This document shows positions 9,170 through 24,100 of a DNA stretch of 64,000 nt, in pieces. The stretch is from Endozoicomonas sp. ISHI1. Lineage in GTDB: Bacteria; Pseudomonadota; Gammaproteobacteria; Pseudomonadales; Endozoicomonadaceae. Position numbers and translations under genes: made by a program. How positions within the stretch are numbered: position 1 is the stretch's first letter; each line of letters opens with the position of its first letter. The stretch is taken from positions 1-64,000 of the forward strand of contig NZ_JAGRPU010000006.1 in assembly GCF_024606225.1 (NCBI RefSeq), given 5' to 3'. Below the pieces are notes generated by a model, which had not been told where the DNA came from, did no database searches, and saw only the letters and a list, made by a program, of their open reading frames with translations.

Positions 9170-12100
9170 TCAGAGGAAGTTGACGGTTATGGTATTAGTA
9201 CCGTCGCTGTATATGTGCTGATTGGCATTACTGGTATCAACACTGGTCTCATCATTCACAGTAATACCATCAGTGTTACTGCCATCAACATCAATGGTCA
9301 GACTGTTACTTCCGGTAAGAGCACTGACATCATTCATGGAGATAGTGATGGTATCGGCACTTCCATCGCTGAAATCAATCTTTTCAACATTATCAATAAG
9401 GCTGGTGAAATTACCCAGATCCCAGGTGCCACCGTTGTTCAGATTGAGGGTGTCGCTGTCAGCGCCACCGTCTATCCGTGTGGCATTGTTTTGCAGGGCT
9501 GCCAGATCGACATTGAGAATGTCGTCACCGGCTCCGCCAATCAGTTGATCTGCAGCAAAACCCGTTAAGGTGTCGTTACCGGCATTACCCTCCAGTACGT
9601 TAGCTACCGTGCTGGAAGCGGTGAGATCGTCCCCTGAGGCCGTATTGTTGGAGCCCAGAACTTTCTCAATACTGGTCAGGGTGTCAGTAGCGCCGCTACC
9701 GTCAGTGGCTGCACCAGTGTCCAGATTAACCGTGACGCCGCTGGTTTCACTGCTGTAATCAACGGTGTCTTCACCCGCCCCTCCGTCCAGCGTATCGGCC
9801 CCGGCACCGCCACGAAGCGTATCATTACCACCCATGCCACTCAGACTATTGTTGTTGCTGTCCCCCGTCAGGGTATCGGCGTTATTGGTTCCCACCAGGT
9901 TTTCAATATTTCTGAGAGTGTCCGAGTCAACGCCGTGAGCTACTGTGCCATTAGCGGAGCCATTCAGGGTGGCGGTAATGCCGTTAGCTGAGCTGTTGAA
10001 ATGAGAAGAGTTGTAATCCACTGTATCAATGCCGTCGCCACCATCAAGGGTATCGTTGCCATCGGTGGCATAAATCGTGTCTGCGCCCTTACCGGCCTCA
10101 ATGGTATTGTTGACTGTACTTCCGGTCAGTGAATCCCCGTGATCACTGCCTGTGATATGCTCAATATCGGTCAAACTGTCGTTACTGCCGCCTCCATCGG
10201 TGGCGTTACCGGTGCCCAGGTCAACCGTGACGAAACTGGTTTCATTGCTGTAATCAACGGTGTCTTCATCCGCCCCGCCGTTCAACGTATCGGTTCCGGC
10301 TCCACCCTCCAGAGTATCGTTGCCGTCACCGGCAATGAGCGTATCGTTTCCGTTTCCGCCGCGGAGTGTGTCATTGCCGACACCACTGGTCAGAATATTG
10401 TTGGCACTGTCACCAATCAGGGTATCGTTGCCATGATTGGTGGTGACATTCTCAAAACCTTTGACCCTGTCAGTACCGGTAAAGAGCCCATTGCCAAAAC
10501 TTTTGTTGACGGTGATGTAACCCTCAGGATCGGCTGTGGCAGAGAGGTCGACGGTAATATCATCTGGTGTGTCTAAAGGCCCGCTGACATTACCCACCAT
10601 ATCCAGCGTATCCCCTGCCGCAGTGTTGGCACCGCCATCCAATTTATCGTTTCCGAAGCCACCGTGGATGATGTCATCTCCGTCGCCACCGGTGATGATG
10701 TCATCGTCCTGGTTACCGTTAATGTCGTCGTTGCCATCTCCACCGTTGATGGTGTCAGCACCGGAACCCCCCCAAATAGTGTCGCCTCCGGCACCCCCGT
10801 TGATGGTGTTGGCTGACGCGTTACCGTATAACTGGTCGCCTGATAAATGGTCAGAACCGATAATATTTTCGATATCTGTCAGCGTATCGTTTCCGCCGCC
10901 ACCATCAATGGCGTAGTCTCCTGACAAATCAACAATAACCGTCCCTGAATCTTGACTGTAATCAACGGTGTCTTCACCCGCCCCGCCATCCAGTGTGTCG
11001 GCACCGGCACCACCACGAAGCGTATCATTACCGGCTCCACCTTTGAGGTCATTGATGGCACTGTTACCGATGAGCGTATCATCGCCGCTGCCGCCAATAA
11101 TATTTTCGATCTCGCGAAGGGTGTCCGTGCCTGCAGACGTGGTGGCTGTACCATCGTTGCCGGTTTCGGCCAGAGTCACGTTGACAGTGGCAGTGTACGC
11201 AGAGTAATCCACGGTATCGATATCTGTACCGCCATCCAGAATATCGTTGCCACCGCTGCCGTGGAATGTATCGTTGCCACCCATGCCACTGAGACTATTG
11301 ATGTTGCTGTCACCGGTCATGGTATCGATAAAAGCACTACCGACGACATTTTCCACATTACGGACAGTATCGGTATTACCACCCTTGGCTACCGAGCCAT
11401 CAGACGCACCAGCCAGAGTGACGGTCACGCCACTGCTGTTGGTACTGTAGTTGAGAGTATCAGTGCCGCTGCCACCATCCAGGATATCGGAACCATTGCT
11501 TGAGTGGATTGTGTCGTTCTGATCACCGGCACTGATGTTATTGTCCTCATTATCACCCGTGATGGTGTCCATGCCGTCTGTGGCAATAATGTTTTCGATA
11601 TTGTGAAGTGTGTCTGTAGACGTGCCGTCATTGACGGTACCGTTACCGCTGCCATTGAGCACAACGGTGATACCGGAATTAGTGTGGTTACTGTAATCCG
11701 CCGTATCAGAACCTGTGCCGCCATCCAGGGTGTCTGTCCCTGTACCACTTTCCAGAGTATCGTCGCCAGCCATACCATTGAGGGTGTTATTGCCAGTGTC
11801 TCCGATCAGGGTATCGTTGTTGCTGGAGCCAGTGACATTTTCAATATTTTTGAGTGTGTCGGTATCACTGCCATGAACCGCACTGCCGTCAGAAGAGTCC
11901 CTCAGGGTAACGGTCAAACCATTGCCAGAGCTGTTGAAATGGGACGTGTTGTAATCCACCGTGTCGCTGCTGCTGCCGCCATCAAGAGTGTCGTCGCCAT
12001 CAGAGCCATAAATAGTGTCTGCGCCGGCACCGGCATTGATCGAATTGCTGACACTGCTGCCGGTTAGAGCGTCGTTATGATTACTGCCAATAATATTTTC

Positions 12101-15100
12101 AATATTCCTCAGGGTATCAGTGCCCTGATCGACGCTGCTGCCTGTCTCGCTTGTCAGGTTGACGGTCACGCCATTGGTAGCGCCACTGTAATCCACCGTA
12201 TCACCCAGACTGCTGTGAGCCCCTCCCTCCAGCACGTCATTACCGGCACCACCGATCAGCGTGTCGTCGCCCGAGCTGCCATCGAGGGTATTATCAGCAC
12301 TGTCACCTGTCAGTGTATCGTCGGAGAAACTGCCGGTAATATTTTCGATCTCGTAGAGGTTATCGGTGCCATTGCCGGTGGCTACGCCGGTGGTCAGGTT
12401 GACATTCACCGCGCCACCGTCAGCGTAACTGACCGTATCATTACCGGTGCCACCGTATATTTCATCGTCACCGGCGTTGCCTTGCAGTGTGTCCGCACCA
12501 CTGTCACCGTAGAGAGTATCGTTGCCAAAACCGCCTTTCAGCAGGTCATCGTCTCCCCCTCCACGCAGGATATTGGCCAGGGAACTGCCGGTAATATCAT
12601 CGGCCTGACCGCCCCCGGTAACGTCTTCAATTCCGGTGATGCTACTGTCGGATGAACCGTAACCATCCTGAGTGGCTTTTCCGTCACCAAGGTTAAGGTC
12701 AATGGCGTGGGTCGCTGTACTCAGGTCAAGCAGGTCATTATTACCACTGCCGCCATCAATAGTGTCGTCGCCCTGACCACCATTCAGGGTGTCATTGTCA
12801 TCACCACCTTGAAGCGTGTCGTCACCGGCACCGCCGTCAATCCGGTCCTGACCGGCATTACCTTGCAATGTATTGTCGTCACCGTTACCGGTGAAAATGT
12901 CGTCACCACTGCCCCCGACCACACTTTCAATACCGGACAGGGTGTCAGTGACCCCGCCGACGCTTGCCGTTTGTGAAACATTGGACAGGTCAACGGTAAC
13001 TGCCGAACTCTCACTGGCATAGTCAACGGTATCATTGTCACCGGCCTGTTCACCGCCATCCAGTGTGTCGGCACCGGCACCCCCCGTCAGATAATCATTG
13101 CCATCACCGCCTTCCAGATGGTCCGCACCATCACCACCGGACAAGGTGTCATCATTGTCATTACCCACCAGATGATTCGCGTTGGCATCCCCTGTCAGGT
13201 TGTCAGATTGGGCACTGCCACGGATATTTTCAATATTGCTGAGGGTGTCGTTGGAACCTTCACCATCCGCAGCATTCGTCCCCACCAGATCACTAAGGTC
13301 AGCGGTAACACTGCCAATAGCGCCGCTGTAATCCGCCCAGTCCCCGGTGCCTGCACCGCCGTCGAGATTGTCATTACCGGCACCGCCAACCAGCGTATCA
13401 TTGCCGGAACCACCGTTCAGCGTGTCGCCTTCCGCGCCACCTCGCAGGGTATCGTCATCATCGCCGCCATTGAGGGTATCAATGCCATCCCCTCCCTCAA
13501 GCACGTCATCACCAGCATCACCGTTGAGCGTGTCGGCACCGGCATCGCCACGCAATGTATCGTTATGGTTACCGCCGTGGAGAGTGTCGTCATTGGCACC
13601 ACCTTCCAGGGTATCGTCGTCATCTCCGCCCTCCAGGGTATCATTGCCATCACCGCCAAAGAGCTGGTCCTGACCGGCATCGCCACGCAACGTATCGTCG
13701 TCTGCCTCGCCATAGAGGGTGTCATTGTCCGATCCCCCTTCAAGGGTGTCTGTCCCGGCTCCACCATAGAGCGTGTCCTGACCGGCATCTCCATAAAGCA
13801 GGTCATTGTTGTCATGACCCTCCAGCCTGTCGTTGCCGCCACCGCCATGGAACTGATCGACGCCAGTGCTCCCGGTCAGCACATTGACATCAGCACTGCC
13901 CGTGACAACACCACCGTTAGCGCCCAGCGTGACATTCTCGATATTGGTAATACTGGAATCGCTGGTACCGTAACCATCGTTGCTTGCGCTACCTGCCTGA
14001 AGATCAATATTGACCGCTTGTGTGGCTCCGGTTAACAGCAGGGTGTCGGTTCCTGCCCCGCCGTCGATGGTGTCGTCACCGGCACCTCCATCAAGAGTGT
14101 CCTCACCGGTGCCCCCATCAAGAGTGTCGTCACCGGCGTCCCCATCAAGAGTATCATCACCGTCTTCGCCCCAGAGCGTGTCATTCTCTGTGCCACCTGA
14201 AAGGCTATCCTGACCCGTGCCACCCTTGAGGAAATCCTCACCCTGACCCCCCGTCAGGATGTCATTGTCCGCATTACCCTCGATGTCATCATCACCACCA
14301 CCGCCAGAGAGCGTGTCATCACCGCCGCCCCCTTCAAACCGGTGACTGTCGGTATTACCGGTCATGGTGTCGTTGTTGGCAGTACCGATAATAGTTTCAA
14401 TATTAAGCAGCGTGTCCTGACCACTTTCACCGTCATTACTCACCTGATTACTAGCCAGATTCATATCAACAGTGATCGCCCCCTTGCCGCTGTAGTCGAC
14501 CGTATCGGAATCACTGCCTCCATCCAGGGTATCGTTACCGGTGCCACCATAGAGAGTGTCATTCCCGGCATCGCCATTCAGAGTGTCATTGCCAGCATCG
14601 CCGTAGAGGCTGTCTGTACCGGCACCGCCATTAATGGTGTCAACACCACCATTACCTCTCAGGGTATTGGCATTGTTATCACCGGTCAGGGTATCGTCAT
14701 GAGCCGTGCCGCTGATGTTCTCTATGCCTTCCAGAGTATCGGTATCGGTGCCATCATTAGCCGTTCCGTTACCGTTGGCAGTCAGCGTGACAGTGACTGC
14801 GCTGCCATGGGCACTGTAATCAGCGGTATCACCGTTACTGCCGTGGGTTCCGCCCCTCAGGGTATCGGCACCGGCCTTGCCGTAAAGGGTGTCATCTCCG
14901 CCCTGGCCATCCAGAATATTGACTTCAGCAGTACCTGTCAGGGTGTCATTACCGGAACCACCCATCACAGACTCAAAATTGGCAATGGTGTCAGTATCGG
15001 CCCCATCCACCACCGAAGATGAACCCAGGTCCACCGTCAGGCCTGTGGTATTGTCAGAATAATCCAGGGTGTCGTTATCATTGGCGTTTTCGCCACCATC

Positions 15101-18100
15101 CAGGATATCACTGCCACTACCACCCTTAATGGTGTCATCCCCTTCATCACCGTTCAGGGTATCGTTGCCACCCCTGCCTTCCAGAGTGTCATTACCGATT
15201 CCGCCGTCATAACGGTTAGCCGTGTTATCACCGATGATATGGTCGTCACCCGCACCCAGCACCAGGTCTTCAATGTCGATCAGGGTATCGACATTGCCAC
15301 CGCCGAGATCGACCTGAAAACTACTTCCGCCTCCTGAACGGTCAATAGTCAGCGCTCCGGCGAAGGTGCTGTAATCCACCCGGTCATTACCCAGCCCACC
15401 ATCGAGTGTGTCAGCACCAAGGCCCCCTTCAAGAATGTCGTCACCGTCCTGCCCCAGCAACACGTCATCGCCATCGCCGCCGGTCAGGGTATCGGCACCA
15501 TTGCCACCTTCCAGTTGGTTCGCTTGAGCATCACCCTCGATGGTGTCATCGTTGCCTGAGCCAATGACATTCTCAATGCCTGTGAGTGTGTCATTGGCAC
15601 CATCACCATCGTTGCTGGCTGCGCCGCTAAGCAGGTTTACATTGATAGCACTGGCAGCATCGCCGTAATCGGCGGTATCGATGCCAGCACCGCCGATAAA
15701 CGTATCTACCCCTCCCGCACCATAAAACGTATCGTTGCCATCACCGCCGGTCAGATGGTTGTTTGCACCATCCCCCCGAATAGAATCATTGTGAGCAGTG
15801 CCAACCACATTTTCGATATCGATCACCACATCACGGTTGCCGTAGCCATCATTGGTGGCTTCTTTATTGGCCAGGTCAATGGTCAGGGCTCCGGAGGCGG
15901 CGCTGTAGTCGGCGGTATCACTCAGGCTATTGTCGGTTGCGTCATCGCCACCACGCAGGGTATCCGCACCGTCACCACCGACCAGGGTATCCGCACCGTC
16001 ACCACCATGAAGGATGTTGGCAAGGTCATTACCGGTTAACCTGTCATCGTTACTACTGCCGGCGAGGTTTTCGATGCCTGCCAAAGTATCCGTGTCGCTG
16101 GTGGCGGCATCAGTGGCTGTGCCACTACCAGCGCCACCATCGGTCAGTGTTGCCGTGACTGCGCTGCCATGCCCTGTGTAATCTGCCGTATCAGTGCCCT
16201 GGCCGCCATCGAGGGTGTCATTGCCAGCGCCGCCCTGCAGAGTATCATCACCCGCATCCCCCACGAGCTGATCATCGCCGCCACTGCCACTGAGGGTATC
16301 GTTGCCACCATTGCCACGAATCGTATTGTCGGCATTGTCGCCGGTTAGCGTGTCGTTGTTACTGCCGCCGGAAAGGTTTTCGATACCCGTGAGGGTATCC
16401 TGGCCTGTTTGGCCATCGTTGTTTTGTGACTGATCAAGCAGGTTGATGGTGACGGACTGAGTCTGGGCACTGTAATCTGCGGTATCAATACCGGCATCAC
16501 CCTGCAGGTCGTCATTACCTGAGCCACCGATCAGAATATCGTCGCCATTACCACCTTTGAGGGTATCGTCAAGATCTCCGCCATCCAGGGTATCATTACC
16601 CTCCTGACCTTCCAGAGTGTCGGTACCGTCGAGTCCATTGAGGGTGTCATCCTGGTCGCCCCCCCAGAGGGCATTGGCGAGGTGGTTGCCGGTCAGCGTA
16701 TCGGCATGGTTACCGCCCATCAGGTTTTCAATGGACTGGAGAGTGTCCTGACCACCCAGGGTGTCGTTGATCGGGGCGCTGGTAGAAAGGTCAATGGTCA
16801 GGCCGGATACAGCATCCCGGTAATCAGCGGTATCAATGCCGCCATTACCATTCAGGGTGTCGTCGCCAGAACCACCCGACAGAGTATCGTCGCCCGTACC
16901 CCCATCAAGGGTATTATCGGCAGAATCACCGGTCAGGGTGTCATTACCGGAGCCACTGACGACATTCTCAATATCAAAAAGGCTATCCCGATCACCATGG
17001 CCATCATCATTATTAGTATCGTCTGCCAGATTAATCAGGACATTGTTGGTCTGGTAGCTGTAGTCGGCGGTATCCGTGCCATTACCGCCTCTTAAGGTAT
17101 CATTGCCAGCCTCACCCACCAGCCGGTCATCACCATCGCCGCCATCCAGCTCATTCACTTGACTGCTTCCGGTGATGGTATCGTTATTGTTAGTTCCGAC
17201 GATATTTTCAATATCAACCAGATTATCAACATCTGAATTACCACCACTGAAAGTGGCAGTCCCCGAACCCGAACCACCATCAAGATCAACGGTCAGTTCA
17301 GCACCTGATACCGAGCTGTAATCCACCGTATCAGACCCCGCACCGCCATCAATGGCATCGCTGCCTGCACCTTCGATGAAGGTATCCGCTCCGTCACCAC
17401 CGAACAGCTGGTCGTTACCGGCATTGCCCGTAATAGTGTCATCACCCAGCCCTCCTTCAATGCGGTTGACGCCACCATCGCCGATCAGAGTGTCATTGTG
17501 ATCACCGGACAAGATATTTTCGATATTATTCAGCGTGTCTGTGAGGGCACCCAGCTCTTTCGCCCGGTTTGTGGTGAGATCCACTTCAACAGCCGCGGAG
17601 GCATCGGTGTAATCCACGGTGTCAGTGCCTGCACCACCGTCCAGCAAGTCGGTTCCTGCACCACCTTGCAGGATGTCATCCTGATTGCCACCATAAAGTT
17701 TGTCATCACCGTCTGCCCCACTGAGGGTGTCGGTACCGTCATTGCCATAAAATTCATTGTTATTGCTATCGCCTGTAGCCTGGTCATTGCCTGCACCAAG
17801 CCGGATAATCTCGATATTACTCAGGGTATCGCTACCACCCAGACCATCATTGTTCGTAGCCTGATTAGCCAGATCAACGACAATGGCCTGGCTACTGGTG
17901 TTTGCGGAATAATCAACGGTGTCGGTATCATCACCGCCATCAAGCGTGTCATTGCCTGCAGCACCGTTCAGTGTATCGTTACCCGAACCACCGGAAAGCG
18001 CGTTATCTGCGCTGCTCCCTGTCAGGCTGTCGGCACCATCAGAACCAATGAGGTTCTCAATATTACGGAGTGTATCGGTATCAGATCCGGACACAGCCGA

Positions 18101-21100
18101 GCCGTCCCCTCCCACAACCAGCGTTGCCAGAACGGTCTGACCTGCCCCCAGGTTGCTGTAATCGACGGTATCAATATCATCACCGCCATCGATAATGTCG
18201 CTACCGCCTCCTTCAATAAACACGTCATTACCGGCTCCGCCTTCGAGGGTATCGACACCATCACCACCGGTCAAAGTATCGTCGCCGGCATTCCCCCTGA
18301 GGGTGTTGGCAGCCGCTGTCCCGGTCAGAACATCGTTACCGCTGCCGGAACTGACTGCTTCAAAATTGCTGATGGTGTCGACATTGTTCGAGCCAGCGTT
18401 AACCGAGGCATTGTTGAGGTTTACGGTCAGGTCATTGGTGTGGTCGGTGTAATCCAGTGTGTCAAAACCAGTGCCTCCATCCAGGTCATCGTTTCCGGCT
18501 CCGCCGCTGATGGTGTCATTGTCATCCTCGCCGCGAAGGGTGTCGCTGCCATCACCGCCGTAAAGAGTATCGTTCTGGTTACCACCATAGAGTGTATCGT
18601 CTGCGCCTTCACCGCGGAGGGTGTCGATGCCATCCAGCCCCTCGATAACATTGGCTGCGCTGTCGCCGGTCAGGGTGTCATCGTGGTTACTGCCCCTGAT
18701 GTCCTCAATGCTATTCAGAGTGTCATTACCATTGGCACCCGATGCAGTGCCTGCGGTCAGGTCGACGGTGACGCCAGCCGAGGCATCATCATAATCGGCC
18801 CGGTCAGCCGTGCCATCGCCACCGATCAGGTCATCATCACCCAGGCCACCCTTGAGAACATCGTTTCCTTCACGACCTTCCAGCCGGTTATTCAGGCTGT
18901 CACCCGTCAGCGTGTCGCCGAGGGTGCCGCCAATCAGGTTCTCAATACTGTCCAGAGAATCCTGGCCACCGTCGCCATCGCTGGAGACCAGCTTATTTGA
19001 CAGACTGGCGGTGACAACGCCGGTAACACCACTGTAATCAGCGGTATCGCTGCCAGTGCCTCCTTCCAGCGTGTCGTTGCCGCTATTACCACGCAGGGTA
19101 TCGTCGTTATCGCCGCCTTCGAGGGTATCTGCCCCTCCTCCACCAGACAGGATATCGTCGCCAGCCAATCCGCTTAGCGTGTTGTTCTGGTTATCACCCG
19201 TCAGCGTGTCGTTATTGAGGCTGCCGGTAACATTCTCAATGCTGTCCAGAGTATCGCTGGAGGACTCGCCGTCGTCAGAAGCCTGATTCAGGGCTGCGGA
19301 AAGATCTACCGTTACTCCGAACCGGGCATCGCTGTAATCTGCCGTATCGGTACCCGCACCACCCCTGAGGGTGTCAGTGCCGGCACCGCCACCGAGGGTG
19401 TCGTTATCCGCACCCCCTTCCAGAATATCGTTGCCAGCCATGCCCTTGAGCGTGTCATCACCGGCACCGCCTGCAAGCGTGTTGGCCTCAACGTCACCGG
19501 TCAGGGAATCTCCGCTGGCGCTACCGATCAGGTTTTCAATATCAATCAATGCATCATAACTGCCATCACCGTCATCAGTCGCTGCCGTGTTGGACAGGTC
19601 AGCGACCACCGCACCGGCAGCGCCGCTGTAATCCACCGTATCGACATCAGAACCGCCACTGCCGACCAGCCGATCCTGACCGCCACCACCGATCAGGATG
19701 TCATCGCCGCCGCCGCCGGTCAGCACATTGTTTCCGCCATCGCCTGTGAGTAAATCGCCAGCGCTGCCCCCGGTGACGTTCTCTATGTTTACCAGAGTGT
19801 CCCGGGCACCGCTGCCGTCATCGTTCTGGGACTGGTTTTGAAGGTTGATGGTTACCGCCGTGTTACGGGCGCTGTAATTCGCCGTATCACCGGTTGCATT
19901 ATTACTGCCGCCATCGAGAGTATCCGCACCGTCGCCACCGACCAGGATGTCATCACCGCCTTCACCATAGAGCCGGTCAACACCGCCATTACCGCTCAGA
20001 GTATCGTTGTCCTGACCGCCATAAAGATCATTGGCGTTGTTATCGCCGGTTAAGGTATCGGCGTGATTACTGCCACGGAGGTTTTCAATGCTGACCAGTG
20101 TGTCTGTGGCGTCGCCACTCACTGCTGCCTGAGGCGTACCAGAAAGGTTGGCATTAACGGAGCCAACAGCCGTGCTGTAGTCCGCAGTGTCGGTGTCGGT
20201 GCCACCATCAAGGGTATCGCTGCCGAGGCCACCCGTCAGGGTGTCATCGCCGCTGCCCCCCTGAAGGTCGTCATTACCGCTATTGCCCTGGAGTGTATCA
20301 TTACCATCGCCGCCTGCTATGAGATTGTTGTGAGTATCGCCGGTGAGGGTATCACCCAGCCCGCTGCCTGTGATGTTTTCAATGTCGATAAGGGTGTCTG
20401 AATCCCCTGTCCCATCGGTGGCGGTGCCGCTGTCCAGGTCAACCGTTACCGCACGGCTATGGTTGCTGTAATCTGCCGTGTCACCGTTGGTTTCACCGTT
20501 GGCACCGCCATTGAGAGTGTCACTGCCGCTGCCGCCGATCAGGGTGTCATCACCATCGTTACCGAACAACTGGTCAGCGCCGGCATTGCCACTCAGGGTA
20601 TCGTCGCCGTCATTGCCCCGCAGGATATTGGCATCACCATCACCCGTCAGCGTGTCGTTGTGATTGCTGCCGTTAATATTCTCAATGCTGGTCAGGGTAT
20701 CGGTGTCGCTGCCAATGGTGACGGTATCGACATTACCGGATATATCCGCCACCACACCGGCAGACGTCAGGCTGTAATCAACGGTGTCATTACCACTGCC
20801 GCCATCGAGGCTGTCACTGCCGAGGCCGCCATCAAGGGTATCGTCGCCATCGCCGCCTTGCAGAGTGTCATCACCGGCATCACCATAGAGCGTGTCGGCA
20901 TCATTGCCTCCCTGAAGGGTATCGTCGCCATCGCCACCAAGCAGCGTATCGTCACCACCGCCACCCTCTAGCACGTTGACCTGACTGTCGCCGGTAATGC
21001 TGTCACCATTGGCACTGCCGACAATATTCTCGATGCTGTTCAGCGTATCCGTAGCTCCTGAACCGTCGGTGGCGTTGGGCGTAGCGTCGGCAAGATTCAC

Positions 21101-24100
21101 GGTAATGCTACTGGCATCATTGCTGTATACGGCGGTATCAATGCCAGCGCCACCTTTTAACTGGTCAGCACCCAGACCACCTTCGAGGCGGTCTGCATCG
21201 TCACCGCCTTCCAGTATATCGTCACCCTCACCGCCAATCAGGGTGTCCTCACCCGCCTCGCCCCTGAGGGTGTCAGCATCCTGTCCCCCGTCCAGTGTGT
21301 CGTTGTCGGCACCACCGGCCAGTACGTCCTCTCCCCGTCCTCCATTAAGGGTGTCATCACCGCCTTGACCTAGCAGGTTATTGGCGTTGTCATCACCGGT
21401 CAGTGTGTCGGCAAACTGGCTGCCGGTGATATTTTCAATGCTGATCAGGGTATCAGTGGCATCACCATCGACAATGGCCGTATCACTTGCGCCAGAGAGG
21501 TCTGCTGTAACAAATCCCGATGCACCGGTGTAATCTGCGGTATCGCCGTCACTGCCCTCGCCACCGCCGTCCAGCGTATCGGCACCGGCACCACCGGCCA
21601 GGGTATCATCGCCAAGGCCGCCAGAGAGGGTATTAGCATTGGCATCGCCGGTCAGGGTATCTTTAAAGTCACTGCCGATGACGTTCTCTACGTTGGTGAC
21701 GGTATCGGTAAAACCACTGCCATCGCTGGCCTGGGTAGCAGAGAGATCGACAACCACACCAATACCGTCACTGTTAGCATCCTGGTCAGAGGCGTAACTG
21801 AGCGTGTCCACACCCGTGCCGCCGTCGATGGTGTCAGCGCCTTCCCCTCCTACCAGCGTATCGGAGCCGTCACCGCCTTCAAGGGAATCATCACCCTGTC
21901 CGCCTGTCAGGCTGTCGTCACCATCACCGCCCCGCAGCCTGTTGGCAGCCGTATCGCCTGTCAGCAGATCATTGCCGCTGCTGCCAGTGACATTCTCTAT
22001 TCCGATCAGGTCATCCTGACCACCGCCATCACCATCATCCGTCGCCTTGCTGATAGACAAATCGACGGTGACCGCACTGGCCGCCAGCGAGTAGTCGGCA
22101 GTATCACCTACCGCCGTATTGGCACCACCTTCCAGACGGTCATTGCCTGCCCGTCCTGTCAGGGTGTCATCCCCTGCATCGCCATAAAGTGTATTGGCGT
22201 TGCCATCGCCGATGATCAGGTCGTCATGGCTGCTGCCGCGAATATTATCGATATCATGGAAGGAATCCTGGCCGCCATCACCGTCATCTGTCGCGGTACC
22301 GCTCGTCAGGTTGGCAGTAACGGCTGCTGCCGCGCCGGTGTAGTCAGCGGTGTTCTCACCGCTGCCTCCCCGGAGGGTATCATTGCCTTGCCCACCCGCA
22401 AGGGTGTCGTTGCCCAGACCGCCAGACAGCTCATTATCATCGTTATTTCCGGTCAGGCTGTCGTTATGGTCACTGCCAACCACGTTTTCAATGCCACTCA
22501 ATGTATCAGTGTCACCAAAACCATCGGAGGCAGTGCCACCGTCCAGATCCACGGTGACAGCCTGGTTACTGGTGCTGTAATCCACGGTGTCTATACCATC
22601 ACCGCCTGCCAGCTGATCATTATCACGGCCACCCACCAGCAGGTCGTCACCGTCGCCACCGGTCAATGCATTGGCGTTATTGTCACCTGTCAGGATGTCA
22701 TCGCCGGAACCGCCGGTGACATTTTCGATGTCGTTCAGAGTGTCGGTATTGATCCCGCCTTCAGTCACCTTGTTCAGTGACAGATCAACCGTGACCGTGC
22801 CGGTGTTGTCACTGTAATCCGCCGTATCACTGCCGACTCCGCCATTGAGGGTATCTGCCCCGGCTCCGCCCATCAGGATATCATCGTCATTGCCACCGTT
22901 GAGCGTGTCATCACCGCCATTACCGAGCAATGTATCTGCACCGGCGTTACCCGAAAGAACGTTGTCTACTGCATTACCGGTCAGATTGTCATCTCTGTTG
23001 GTACCGGTCAGGTTTTCAATGTTCTGCAGAACGTCCTGACCACCTTCGCTGTCAGTAGCCAGACCAGTAGCCAGACTGGCTGTGACACCGCTGGTGCCAT
23101 CGCTGAAGGCCACCGTATCGCCGACCGCACTATTAGTGCCACCATCCAGAGTGTCGTTGCCCGCACCGCCGGTCAGCGTGTCATCACCGGCACCACCAGA
23201 GAGTTCGTTGCCCTGAGTGGTACTGTCAGTGCCGGTCAGGGTGTCGTCACCACTGCCGCCGATCAGGTTCTCGACATTGCTGTAGGTGTCACTGCCACCG
23301 CTGCCGTCGTTGCCGAGGCCAGTCCGCAGGTTGGCGGTGACACCAACGGAGATACCGGCATAAGTGACCGTATCGACGTCCGAACCACCCTCGAAATTGT
23401 CTGCCCCGGTACCGCCAGAGAGGGTGTCATTGCCGTCGTCACCCTGGAGCGTGTCGGCGCCTGCACCGCCACTGAGGATGTCATCGCCGCCACTGCCGGA
23501 TAGAACATTGTCGCCTGCATCGCCCGTGAGCGTATCACCGACACTCCCTCCGGTGACGTTCTCTATGTCCACCAGAGTGTCCTGAGCACCGCTGCCATCA
23601 TCGTTCTGAGATTGGTTATCAAGGTTGATGGTTACCGCCGTGTTACGGGCACTATAGTCAGCCGTATCACCGGCTGCACTATGACTGCCACCATCGAGAG
23701 TATCCACACCATCGCCACCGACCAGAATGTCATCGCCGCTTTCACCATAGAGTCGGTCAGCGCCGTCATTGCCGGACAGGATATCGTCGGCCTGACCGCC
23801 ATGAAGATCATTGGCGTTGTTATCGCCGGTTAAGGTATCGGCGTGATCACTGCCACGCAGGTTTTCAATGCTGATCAGTGTGTCCGTGTCGCCACTGACT
23901 GTCGCCTGAGGGGTGCCGGAGGAAAGGTTGGCATTGACCGAACCAATAGCTGTGCTGTAGTCCGCCGTGTCTGTGTCGGCACCACCATCAAGGGTATCGC
24001 TGCCGCGGCCGCCAGCCAGGATGTCATTGCCTCCTTCACCTTTAAGTTCGTTGTCTTGGGCATCACCACTGATCGTATCCTGAGCAGCACTGCCAATAAT

